Shown one piece after another: positions 14,235-20,532 of a stretch of DNA of 21,838 nt. Position 1 is the first letter of the stretch; every line of letters starts with the position of its first letter. Below the pieces are notes generated by a model. That model worked only from the letters and a program-made list of their open reading frames with translations, had not been told where the DNA came from and ran no database searches. The position numbers and the translations under genes were made by a program. Source of the DNA: CAYOXM01 sp964407925 (GTDB lineage Bacteria > Patescibacteriota > Patescibacteriia > SG8-24); assembly GCA_964407925.1 (NCBI GenBank), contig CAYOXM010000020.1, positions 1-21,838 of the forward strand, given 5' to 3'.

Positions 14235-14657
14235 TTACGGAACCACCGTATGATCACCTGCCGCCCCGGCGGCGGAGTCCTGTTCGAGCGTATAGCGAAG
14301 CGTATATTTGGAACCGTTGCTGTCGTAGTAGTAACATTTCGTCACGTCGGTCGGGAATTTCGGATCAACCAGGCTCGCCCCCGCCCCGATGAAGGCGTTC
14401 GTCTTGAGCCCGGTCGTGACGGGATCCGCTCCGGTGATGCAGCCCGTATAGACGACGTACGTTTGGACCTTCGCGAGATACAGGGAAATCGCCTTCTGCA
14501 GCTCCACGATGTTCGATACGCGTTTCACGTCGCGACGCTTCGCCTGAGCGCTGCTCTGGCCGACCAGGGCGACAGTCGCAATGACGCCGATGATGGCGAT
14601 GACGAGCAGGAGCTCGATGAGCGTGAAGCCGCGGGCCGAGTGCCTGGTGTCGTGCAT
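14235..14657 (-). CDS. Type IV pilin-like protein (prepilin)
   Basis: This 140-residue protein carries a classic type III signal: a short leader ending in ARG, cleavage expected after Gly10, then FTLIELLLVIAIIGVIATVAL. Phe is the new first residue and Glu is at mature position 5, as required for pilin assembly. The rest is a small globular head with a likely disulphide between the Cys in YVVYTGCITG and the Cys in DVTKCYYYD. It could be a major or minor pilin or a pseudopilin; no assembly genes (pilB/C/D) lie in the window. It is last in the rplY-DUF3048-pilin array, 30 bases after the DUF3048 stop. No SD. Confidence 0.92.
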   Translation of the reverse strand: MHDTRHSARGFTLIELLLVIAIIGVIATVALVGQSSAQAKRRDVKRVSNIVELQKAISLYLAKVQTYVVYTGCITGADPVTTGLKTNAFIGAGASLVDPKFPTDVTKCYYYDSNGSKYTLRYTLEQDSAAGAAGDHTVVP

Positions 14658-14687
14658 AGGGTGTTCCGATTGGGAGCCGCGCGCCGC

Positions 14688-15839
14688 TCAGTGCGTCACG
14701 GGCGTGTCATTAGGTACCACTTCGATCCACGTCGGTCCCGCGACGAATGAAAATTCGTTGCCGGCGGCGTCGACGAACCGCGTGCGTCCGCCGACGACCT
14801 TCCACCGTCCGCCGACGACCCTGCCGTCGATGGCGGCGAGCGCTTCGCCCCCGCCCTTCGTATCTATGCGGCGGCGGCCGACTTCGTCGAGGACCTTGGT
14901 CTCGACGAATTGTATCACGACGTTTTTCGCCCGTACAGGAACGCCCCCGGCATCCTTTTCTTCCTTGCCGCCCCGCACGCGGACGAACTGGTTCGCGCCG
15001 CGATCGTAGCGCCACGCCACCCTATACGCGTCGGCGTACCCGATGGCGAGTTCCGCGCCGCCTTCCGGCCGTTCGCCCTCGGGGGCGTCGTCCTTGAACT
15101 TCCACGCGGCAACCTCCTTGCGCTCGCGGTCGGCGAATCGCGCCTCATGCGCCTGACGGAGGAGTTCCATCGACGTGAACGTGCTGTGCGGCGCGGACCG
15201 CGCCTTGTCGCGCCAGAAGTATTTTCCGGCGTACATCTCGTTGAGGTCCATGAACCCGGCCGTCGCCTTGATCTGGTCGAGCGCTTCCGGACTGCCGCCG
15301 ACGTGGACGTACGCGGCGTCGAGTTCGGCGGCCCAGTCGAGGTAGTACGGTCGGGCCGAACGGACCGGGCCGATGCGTTCGGCCTTCGCCTCCGCAGGGA
15401 ACACCGCGAGCAGGCGCGTGATGCCGCCCTCGACCGGAGCCTCGTACACGAGCGACGCCTCCGCGACGCCGGCCTGCGGACGCGCGTCCGAATGGTTGTC
15501 GATCATCACCGCGTAGTACCCGCCCTCCGGCGTCCCTTCGGGCACGGGCATGCCGTCGATGACGCGCCGCACCGTCGGGGGCGCGGGAGGCGGCACCGGC
15601 GTCTCGGCACCCGCCGCGAGCTTCGCCGCGCGCGTCGCGCTCCGGCGGGAACTGAAACCGGCCCACGTGCCGTCGCCCGAGAGGTACGTCCACGTGATGC
15701 CCGCGACCGCGAGCGCCGCGACGAACAGCAGGACGCTGAACCCCGCGGACTCGCGCCAGAACCACTCCCGGAAACTGAAAACCGCCCTCTGCGGCTCAGG
15801 CTGCTGACGGGCGGTTTTGTTTTCTTCCATGGGTTCCAT
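14688..15839 (-). CDS. Membrane-anchored DUF3048 (YerB-like) protein
   Basis: A 383-residue protein with a short cytoplasmic tail, one membrane helix (about residues 33-53, SVLLFVAALAVAGITWTYL), a Pro-rich linker, and an extracellular DUF3048 domain. Recognisable domain motifs are YYAVMIDNHSDARPQAGVAEASLVYE-type sequence near the start, VFPAEAKAERIGPVRSAR, and the C-terminal part with VIQFVET and FVDAAGNEFSFVAGPTW. The family (YerB and relatives) is found in Firmicutes and CPR; its function is unclear, surface-related. The start is uncertain among the ATGs at 15839 and 15830; the further upstream frame is not supported. A terminator-like hairpin lies inside the first 20 codons. The gene follows rplY by 76 bases. 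Confidence 0.88.
   Translation of the reverse strand: MEPMEENKTARQQPEPQRAVFSFREWFWRESAGFSVLLFVAALAVAGITWTYLSGDGTWAGFSSRRSATRAAKLAAGAETPVPPPAPPTVRRVIDGMPVPEGTPEGGYYAVMIDNHSDARPQAGVAEASLVYEAPVEGGITRLLAVFPAEAKAERIGPVRSARPYYLDWAAELDAAYVHVGGSPEALDQIKATAGFMDLNEMYAGKYFWRDKARSAPHSTFTSMELLRQAHEARFADRERKEVAAWKFKDDAPEGERPEGGAELAIGYADAYRVAWRYDRGANQFVRVRGGKEEKDAGGVPVRAKNVVIQFVETKVLDEVGRRRIDTKGGGEALAAIDGRVVGGRWKVVGGRTRFVDAAGNEFSFVAGPTWIEVVPNDTPVTH
15778..15818. other. Terminator-like hairpin inside the 5' end of the DUF3048 gene
   Basis: AAAACCGCCC (15778-15787) is perfectly complementary to GGGCGGTTTT (15809-15818), and the 21-base interior is partly self-complementary. On the plus strand the stem is followed by GTTTTC. 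It encodes residues of the N-terminal tail, just after the likely start codon. Confidence 0.6.
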
Positions 15840-15915
15840 GGCGTGGCTGTTGCCGGCGCTATCCCGCCGTTCGTCTTCATGAGACCACTGAACGGCGGGG
15901 GTCCGCAAGGGGCTT

Positions 15916-16593
15916 TTACTCCTTCGCGTCCGCCTCGGCGGCGGCGTCGCGCTCGGCCTTCTTTTCCTCGTTGGCGGCCTTCACCGCGGTGACGTCGGCT
16001 TCCGGCTTCGCCTCGAGCGCGGCGAGCTCGTCTTCCGAGATCGGCTGCTGCGCGAGCACGATGAGTTCCTCGGGACCGTTCATGAACTCCATGCCTTCCG
16101 GCGGGGTGATGTCGCCCACCTTGATGCTGTCGTCGAAGTTCTTGAGCGTGCCGAGGTCGACCTCGATCTCGTGGACGAGGTACTGCGGGAGACAGCGCAC
16201 CGTAACGGCGTTCAGGTTGCGGACGAGGATGGCGCCAAGGGCCTTCACTGCCGGCGCTTCGCCGACGAGCTTCAGGATGACGTCGGCCTCGAGCTTCTCC
16301 TTCATGTTGACCTGGCGGAAGTCGGCGTGGATGGCCCTGCTCTTCAGCGGGTCGTACTGGACGTCCTGGATGAGGACCTTCACCGCCTCGTCGCCGTTGA
16401 TGACGAGGTCAACGAGGGACGACTCGCCGGCCTGGCGAAGCGCCTTCTCGAACGCGCGGAAATCGACCGTGATGTTCTTGGCTTCGACGCCGTGACCGTA
16501 CACGACGGCCGGAATCACGCCCTCCTCACGGAGCTGTTTGACCTGTTTGCCGACCACGTCGCGCTTCTTTGCTTCAAGTTTGAGTGCCTCCAT
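15916..16593 (-). CDS. rplY: 50S ribosomal protein L25 (bL25, CTC form)
   Basis: L25 binds 5S rRNA in the large subunit. The product is 225 residues: an N-terminal 5S-binding domain (MEALKLEAKKRDVVGKQVKQ, then GVIPAVVYGHG and DVQYDPLKSRAIHADF) plus the C-terminal TL5/CTC extension (ITPPEGMEF and on), ending in an acidic Ala/Glu-rich tail. This is the long form found in many bacteria, not the 94-residue E. coli form. The ATG at 16593 fits the family start; no SD. A strong promoter lies 120-150 bases upstream, leaving a long GC-rich structured leader. It heads the array with DUF3048 and pilin genes. Confidence 0.96.
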   Translation of the reverse strand: MEALKLEAKKRDVVGKQVKQLREEGVIPAVVYGHGVEAKNITVDFRAFEKALRQAGESSLVDLVINGDEAVKVLIQDVQYDPLKSRAIHADFRQVNMKEKLEADVILKLVGEAPAVKALGAILVRNLNAVTVRCLPQYLVHEIEVDLGTLKNFDDSIKVGDITPPEGMEFMNGPEELIVLAQQPISEDELAALEAKPEADVTAVKAANEEKKAERDAAAEADAKE

Positions 16594-16624
16594 ATGCGGA
16601 GAGGATATTTTAGGGCGAGTCCCC

Positions 16625-16682
16625 GTCCCGCCACCCGAACCTCTTTTCAGAGAAGGGCGGGACCCCGCCTGAAATGGCGGGG
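16625..16682 (-). promoter_or_regulatory. Structured leader of rplY with competing stems
   Basis: Four complementary blocks lie in the leader. GGCGGGG (16676-16682) pairs with CCCCGCC (16663-16669), and GGCGGGAC (16656-16663) pairs with GTCCCGCC (16625-16632). The two inner blocks can instead pair with each other (GGCGG with CCGCC, 4-base loop). The arrangement resembles an attenuator or autoregulatory ribosomal-protein leader, but no known motif is recognised. Confidence 0.45.
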
Positions 16683-16714
16683 AAAATAAAAAAGGGGCTT
16701 TCGCTATCCCTCTG

Positions 16715-16743
16715 TATATACAGGAAGGTTCCGGATTTGGCAA
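16715..16743 (-). promoter_or_regulatory. Promoter of rplY
   Basis: TTGCCA (16743-16738), exactly 17 bases, and TATATA (16720-16715) form a good promoter. The -10 sits in a 10-base palindrome, TGTATATACA. The leader to the rplY ATG would be about 115 bases. Confidence 0.65.
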
Positions 16744-16778
16744 GAGGCTGGGGCCCGCCCTCGTCGCCCCGTTCAAGG

Positions 16779-16807
16779 TTGACCCGCGCCCGCGCGTGCC
16801 ATAACGT
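16779..16807 (+). promoter_or_regulatory. Promoter of the 16842 membrane protein gene
   Basis: TTGACC (16779-16784), 17 bases, and TAACGT (16802-16807) lie 34 bases before the ATG. The -10 fits only TAnnnT. Confidence 0.4.
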
Positions 16808-16841
16808 TCGTCCGCACCCCGCGCATCGGAGGCGGATAGCG

Positions 16842-17054
16842 ATGGAAAAAGACCTGAGGCTCATGTATGACTCGCTCCTGGCGCTGCTCACGAAGCGCGA
16901 ACGAAGCATCACGCGATTGCTGCTCATGCTCATCGTGAGCCAGGTCGCGCTCGCCGCGTACGCCTGGTCGCACGGCGACCGGCTCATGGCCGCCGTCGCC
17001 ATGGCGACCGTCGCGCTCGTCGTGTTCCGTCTCGCCGCCCACCTGCTCGGGTGA
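16842..17054 (+). CDS. Small two-helix membrane protein (70 aa), hypothetical
   Basis: I do not recognise a family. The 70-residue product has a charged N-terminal helix (MEKDLRLMYDSLLALLTKRE) followed by two hydrophobic segments, about residues 24-41 and 47-69, so it is a small integral membrane protein. The start is supported by GGAGG (16828-16832), 9 bases before the ATG, and by a TTGAC-type promoter. It is a single-gene unit between the divergent rplY and its own hairpin terminator at 17061. Codon use matches the neighbours. Confidence 0.72.
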   Translation: MEKDLRLMYDSLLALLTKRERSITRLLLMLIVSQVALAAYAWSHGDRLMAAVAMATVALVVFRLAAHLLG

Positions 17055-17060
17055 CGACTG

Positions 17061-17087
17061 CCGACCGGCTTCGGTCGGTTTTTCTTT
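17061..17087 (+). terminator. Terminator of the 16842 gene
   Basis: CCGACCG (17061-17067), loop GCTT, and CGGTCGG (17072-17078) are followed by TTTTTCTTT. It starts 6 bases after the stop codon. Confidence 0.88.
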
Positions 17088-17099
17088 GATCAGAAAATC

Positions 17100-17122
17100 A
17101 AAAACCCCGCCGTGCGGCGGGG
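17100..17122 (-). terminator. Terminator of the zinc-ribbon protein gene
   Basis: CCCCGCC (17105-17111), loop, and GGCGGGG (17116-17122) are followed on the minus strand by five U (17104-17100). It lies back to back with the plus-strand terminator at 17061. Confidence 0.85.
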
Positions 17123-17144
17123 TTCAGGTATCTTGTTCACTCGC

Positions 17145-17492
17145 TCAGGCGAACAGCCGTTCGAAGAGCCGGCCTTCGTCGCGCAGGAGATGATGCGTCT
17201 CGATGACGTCATCGGTGGAAACCGCGGGCGCGTCCTTGTACCGGTTCACTTCCTCGTAACCGAGGTCCGTCACCATGCCGACCGAGCTGACGCCGACGGT
17301 CGAGATCAGCACGAGCGCGATGATCGCGTTCGAGCAATTGCCGCACTGGATGTGCAGCAGGTGGCTGTCCTCCTTCTCGCCGAGGACTTTCGCTTGCGAC
17401 GGGTTGTAGCTCGACTCGCACAACGGACAGTACGAGATCAGCTTGACGCCCTCGTCGAAGAATTGCGACGGCTGGTTGGACGGGACCGGCAT
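17145..17492 (-). CDS. Conserved CPR-type zinc-ribbon protein (115 aa)
   Basis: A small protein with CPLC (Cys22, Cys25) and CGNC (Cys50, Cys53), a four-cysteine zinc ribbon, then a hydrophobic strand region NAIIALVLISTVGVSSVGMV, the TDL motif (75-77) and STDDVIETHHLL near the end. From memory, this pattern (CxxC, ALVL, SSVG, TDL, DDV) recurs in Patescibacteria, where it is annotated only as hypothetical; function is unknown. The start is uncertain. ATG 17492 gives a compact protein in line with relatives; an in-frame ATG at 17570 would add 26 low-complexity residues and sits 12 bases after the -10 box. It lies downstream of rodA with its own promoter and terminator. Confidence 0.8.
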   Translation of the reverse strand: MPVPSNQPSQFFDEGVKLISYCPLCESSYNPSQAKVLGEKEDSHLLHIQCGNCSNAIIALVLISTVGVSSVGMVTDLGYEEVNRYKDAPAVSTDDVIETHHLLRDEGRLFERLFA

Positions 17493-17582
17493 AACGTTTT
17501 TGTTTTGCCCGGCCGCGGATGCGCGCGACCTTATTTTTGTTTTTGCCGGCGGGTTGTCCACCGACCGCATCCTTGTGAGTAA

Positions 17583-17611
17583 ATACTATCATTTTTTGAC
17601 CCTCGGGTCAA
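17583..17611 (-). promoter_or_regulatory. Promoter of the zinc-ribbon protein gene
   Basis: TTGACC (17611-17606), 17 bases ending in TGA, and TAGTAT (17588-17583) form a promoter with extended -10. The -35 lies in a short palindrome, TTGACCC-GA-GGGTCAA on the minus strand, a possible operator. Confidence 0.6.
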
Positions 17612-17631
17612 TCGGATTTGTGCACATCGGA

Positions 17632-17706
17632 AACTTAGAGCTGCAAAGCGACAAAGGTTAGAGCGCTTTGAAAGCTCTAACCTTTGAACCTCTGAAGCTT
17701 CAACCT
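17632..17706 (-). repeat. Palindromic intergenic repeat, copy B (after rodA)
   Basis: On the minus strand this 75-base element aligns with copy A at 8659-8732. The central hairpin is longer here, AAAGGTTAGAGC pairing with GCTCTAACCTTT around a 9-base loop. It starts at the rodA stop codon, overlapping it by two bases, so it may also act in 3'-end formation of the rodA transcript. Confidence 0.75.
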
Positions 17707-18796
17707 ATCGCCGCACCGCGATGGATTCGAGCACTCCGATCATCAAAAACTTCACGAGAAGCGAGCTGCCGCCGTAACTCAGGAACGGCAGGGTGACGCC
17801 GGTCACGGGCATGATGCGCAGGTTGCCGCCGACGTTCACGACCGCCTCGACGGCAAGGGACACCATGATGCCCATGACGAGGAAGACGGAAAAATCGTCA
17901 CGGCCGTTCGACGCGAGTTTATAGCCGCGATAGAAGATGGTCCCGAACAGCGCCATCACGAACAGCACGCCGAGGAAGCCGAGCTCCTCCGCCACGACGG
18001 CGAAGATGAAGTCGGTCTGCCGCTCCGGGAGGAAGCGCAGCTGGCTCTGCGAACCGAAGCCGAGACCCTTCCCCGTCAGCCCCCCGGAGCCGATGGCGAT
18101 GATGGACTGCGTCACGTTGTAGCCCTTGCCGAGCGGATCGACGCTCGGATCCCAGAACGCGGTGATGCGATCCTTCTGGTACGGCTTCAGCACGAACCCC
18201 CACGCGAGGATGGCGGTCGCGACGCACAGGAGCGCGATGACGAGGAGGTGCGAACGTTTGATGCCGGAGACGAGCAGGAGCGAGCCCCACACGCAGAGCA
18301 GGAGAAATCCCGAACCGAAGTCCGGCTGGAGTATGACGAGGAAGAACACGCCGGCGAGCGCGAGCCCGGAACCTAAAATCTGCTTGAGACCACCGGCGTG
18401 CCGGGCGTAGTCGCTGAAGAACTTGGCGAGAAAAATGATGAGACAGAGCTTCACGAGTTCGACCGGCTGTATGCCGAATCCCCCGACGCCGAACCAGCCG
18501 CGCGTACCGCGTACCGTCGTGCCGAAGACGAGTACCGCGCCGAGCAGGACGATGGCGCCCGCGTAAAACACCTTCGACAGCCCCGCGAGAGTGCGGTAGT
18601 TCACGAGCGGTACCGCGAGGGCGAGGATGACGCCCGCGCCGGCGAACGCCGCCTGCTTCCAAAAATTGGAAAAGTCCCCGCCGGTCGCGCCCGCGCCGAG
18701 CGAGGTGCTGTAAATCGCCGACAGCCCGAAGATCGTGAGCAGCACGGCCGCACCGAAAAGCACCCAGTCGAATTTCCTGAAGTACCCGGCAATCAT
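17705..18796 (-). CDS. rodA: SEDS-family peptidoglycan polymerase RodA/FtsW
   Basis: SEDS glycosyltransferases polymerise lipid II into glycan strands in the membrane; RodA acts in elongation, FtsW in division. The 363-residue protein has about ten hydrophobic helices. Hallmarks: GWFGVGGFGIQPVELVKL, the catalytic-Asp loop LQPDFGSG, KGYNVTQSIIAIGSGGLTGKG, LPERQTDFIFAVVAEELGF and LRIMPVTGVTLPFLSYGGSS. RodA is preferred to FtsW from length and overall resemblance, without certainty; no partner PBP2 or mreBCD genes are in the window. The ATG at 18796 is chosen; an in-frame TTG 3 codons upstream is possible. A palindrome and a long inverted repeat lie in its upstream region. The repeat element begins at its stop. 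Confidence 0.92.
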   Translation of the reverse strand: MIAGYFRKFDWVLFGAAVLLTIFGLSAIYSTSLGAGATGGDFSNFWKQAAFAGAGVILALAVPLVNYRTLAGLSKVFYAGAIVLLGAVLVFGTTVRGTRGWFGVGGFGIQPVELVKLCLIIFLAKFFSDYARHAGGLKQILGSGLALAGVFFLVILQPDFGSGFLLLCVWGSLLLVSGIKRSHLLVIALLCVATAILAWGFVLKPYQKDRITAFWDPSVDPLGKGYNVTQSIIAIGSGGLTGKGLGFGSQSQLRFLPERQTDFIFAVVAEELGFLGVLFVMALFGTIFYRGYKLASNGRDDFSVFLVMGIMVSLAVEAVVNVGGNLRIMPVTGVTLPFLSYGGSSLLVKFLMIGVLESIAVRR

Positions 18797-18805
18797 GGAA
18801 AACAA

Positions 18806-18827
18806 ATAAACTCCCTGAGGAGTTTAT
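18806..18827 (-). promoter_or_regulatory. Palindrome directly before rodA
   Basis: ATAAACTCC and GGAGTTTAT are separated by 4 bases, a perfect 22-base palindrome ending 9 bases before the ATG at 18796. It overlaps a TATAAA -10-like box (18828-18823) and is followed by U-rich TTGTTTT. It may be an operator, or a terminator/attenuator for transcripts from the upstream gene. Confidence 0.5.
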
Positions 18828-18873
18828 AACGGAATTGCCCGGTGATGAACAGGACGACGGCCGGTCAACCACG

Positions 18874-18971
18874 GAGCCGTCCTGCCGGATGGAGCGCTGG
18901 GCGCAATTCCGGAGTCGATGCAGCTCATCGATGAGGAATTGTAACGACGCGATCCGCCGGCAGGACGGCTC
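18874..18971 (-). repeat. 98-base inverted-repeat structure upstream of rodA
   Basis: GAGCCGTCCTGCCGG (18874-18888) is perfectly complementary to CCGGCAGGACGGCTC (18957-18971). Nested inside are CAATTCC/GGAATTG (18904-18910, 18935-18941) and CGATG/CATCG (18916-18920, 18926-18930). Part of the outer arm can alternatively pair with CAGGACGACGG (18850-18860). It begins 2 bases after the stop of the upstream gene and has no U-tract. Confidence 0.7.
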
Positions 18972-18973
18972 GC

Positions 18974-19852
18974 TCACTTTCCTGGAGGGATGTACACGCG
19001 ATCATCAAATATGTTCACCTCAGGTTTCACGTCGACCTTCGACACCGTCGGCAGGTCGAAGAACCAGCTCGCCTCGACAGTGCGGCGATCGCCGGGCCGG
19101 AGGTCGCTGATGACGATGCGGTTCACGCCGACGATGCGCGAGCCGGAGTACAGCGTGACGAAAAACCCGACGTTGTAGTAGCCGAAGCCGGTGTCGTTCG
19201 TCAGCGTGAACGTCGCGCGGCTCACCGCGATGGGATCGCTCGGGGCGGGCGGCGCGTACTTCACGTCGCTGACGAGGAAGTTCAGCCGCGAACCGGACCA
19301 CGTGGCGTAATCGGGGCGCGTCTCGTGCAGGTTCACCTTGTGCCACGCGACGTTCTCGACGATGAGCTCGACCGTCGACGGACGGACGTCCGATTTCACG
19401 CCGAGCGCGTTGAGGTGCTTGGTTTCGCCGGGCAGCAGGTATCCCCGCTTCGTCTGCGTCTCGAACGCGCCCGACTTGAACCGGTAGTCGAACTCCACCC
19501 ACCACTGCGCGTTCGGATTCGCGGACTTGGCGAAATAGTCGTACGTCTTGTCTCCGGCGCCGAGCACCGTCGCCTTGTCGAGCGCGACCGGCTTGGGCGT
19601 GTTCTTCTGGCGGAAGAAGGAGAAGTCCGTCGGCGACTTCGTGAGCTGCGCGATCTGCGCCCGTTCGCGTTCGCCGGAACCGAAGAACCAGTCGGCGAAA
19701 CCGAAGATGGCGAAACCGCACAGGAAGATGTCGACGACGACGAGGAAAACGGAGAACCACTTCCGCACCTGCAGCTTGTGCGTGACCCACCAGTAGCCCC
19801 AGTTCAGCTTGTCCTCCGTGAGCTGCGCCTCGCGTGAAGGTTCGAACGCCAT
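18974..19852 (-). CDS. Single-pass membrane protein with FxLYD-like extracellular domain
   Basis: This is a 292-residue protein: an N-terminal cytoplasmic segment (with LNWGYWWVTHKLQVRKW), one membrane helix (about residues 34-56, FSVFLVVVDIFLCGFAIFGF), then an extracellular beta-rich region. The last 100 residues (RATFTLTNDTGFGYYNVGFF and on, then VTLYSGSRIVGVNRIVISDLRPGDRRTVEASW) resemble the FxLYD/late-embryogenesis-type beta-sandwich. Function is unknown; similar anchored proteins occur near rodA or pilus genes in CPR. It is upstream of rodA in the same direction, with a 170-base structured gap. An extended -10 lies 24 bases before the ATG. No SD. Confidence 0.8.
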   Translation of the reverse strand: MAFEPSREAQLTEDKLNWGYWWVTHKLQVRKWFSVFLVVVDIFLCGFAIFGFADWFFGSGERERAQIAQLTKSPTDFSFFRQKNTPKPVALDKATVLGAGDKTYDYFAKSANPNAQWWVEFDYRFKSGAFETQTKRGYLLPGETKHLNALGVKSDVRPSTVELIVENVAWHKVNLHETRPDYATWSGSRLNFLVSDVKYAPPAPSDPIAVSRATFTLTNDTGFGYYNVGFFVTLYSGSRIVGVNRIVISDLRPGDRRTVEASWFFDLPTVSKVDVKPEVNIFDDRVYIPPGK

Positions 19853-19876
19853 ATTGCGTATATATATGATAGCTTC

Positions 19877-19885
19877 ATTTTACCA
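19877..19885 (-). promoter_or_regulatory. Extended -10 promoter of the 18974-19852 gene
   Basis: TGGTAAAAT on the minus strand lies 24 bases before the ATG at 19852. No -35 resemblance is seen at the expected distance. Confidence 0.5.
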
Positions 19886-19911
19886 GAAAACCGCCCCTTC
19901 CGCCACCCGCT

Positions 19912-19940
19912 TTGACGGGTCGCGGCCGGCGTGATACGAA
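19912..19940 (+). promoter_or_regulatory. Promoter of the 19970 membrane protein gene
   Basis: TTGACG (19912-19917), 17 bases ending in TGA, and TACGAA (19935-19940) are divergent from the promoter at 19877-19885. The -10 is imperfect at the last base. Confidence 0.45.
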
Positions 19941-19969
19941 AAAACGTTCCTTTCAGCAAAGGAGTTCGC

Positions 19970-20380
19970 ATGGAAAAGACCGTCGCGAGCGCGTACTATC
20001 GCGCGCTCATCAGCAGCCTCGCCGGCGTGGGCCTCGTCTGGCTCGCGCTCCGTTTCGTCGTCGCGGCCCCGGCAGGGACGTTGGCCCTCGTCGCCATGGG
20101 CGCGCTCGCGCTCAAGACGCCGCTCCTCGTCCGCTGGTCGGCCAGCCGGGAACATGCGGCGGCGCGGCTTCTCGCGGGCGCATCGACGATTCTCGGCGTC
20201 TGCCTCGGCACGGCGAGCGCGACCGAGAACGGCTTGTATCTGTTCGCCGGCTTCATGCTCGGCATCGGATACGGCGTCTACGCGCTCATGAAGAACATCG
20301 ACGATCACGTCGCGCCAAGTCGCATCCTCGTCACGACGCTGGTGCAGGCCGCGCTCGCGTTCTACCTCGCCTCGTCCTGA
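19970..20380 (+). CDS. Four-helix membrane protein (136 aa), hypothetical
   Basis: I do not recognise a family. The 136-residue product has four hydrophobic segments (about residues 12-32, 34-52, 64-82 and 86-106, then a fifth weak one near the end). They resemble small integral membrane proteins of the kind annotated as hypothetical in many bacteria. The ATG at 19970 is chosen because AAAGGAG (19958-19964) sits five bases upstream; an in-frame GTG at 19931 overlaps the promoter. It is a single-gene unit, divergent from the FxLYD-like gene and ended by a strong terminator before gyrB. Confidence 0.75.
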   Translation: MEKTVASAYYRALISSLAGVGLVWLALRFVVAAPAGTLALVAMGALALKTPLLVRWSASREHAAARLLAGASTILGVCLGTASATENGLYLFAGFMLGIGYGVYALMKNIDDHVAPSRILVTTLVQAALAFYLASS

Positions 20381-20387
20381 AGCCCCG

Positions 20388-20415
20388 CCCCGCGTTCCCG
20401 CGGGGTTTTTCTTTT
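20388..20415 (+). terminator. Terminator of the 19970 gene
   Basis: CCCCGCG (20388-20394), loop TTCC, and CGCGGGG (20399-20405) are followed by TTTTTCTTTT. It lies 7 bases after the stop. Confidence 0.9.
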
Positions 20416-20452
20416 GCCATGCGCGACGGCAGACCGACGTCCGCAGTTTATC

Positions 20453-20481
20453 TTGCCCCTACCCCACCCCCGTGGTACGAT
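20453..20481 (+). promoter_or_regulatory. Promoter of gyrB
   Basis: TTGCCC (20453-20458), 17 bases ending in TGG, and TACGAT (20476-20481) form an extended -10 promoter. The leader of about 45 bases contains a hairpin, ATCCGC-TATC-GCGGAT (20496-20511), followed by TTTC. Confidence 0.55.
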
Positions 20482-20532
20482 TTTCGCGAAATCACATCCG
20501 CTATCGCGGATTTTCAGTTGCCTACCATATCT

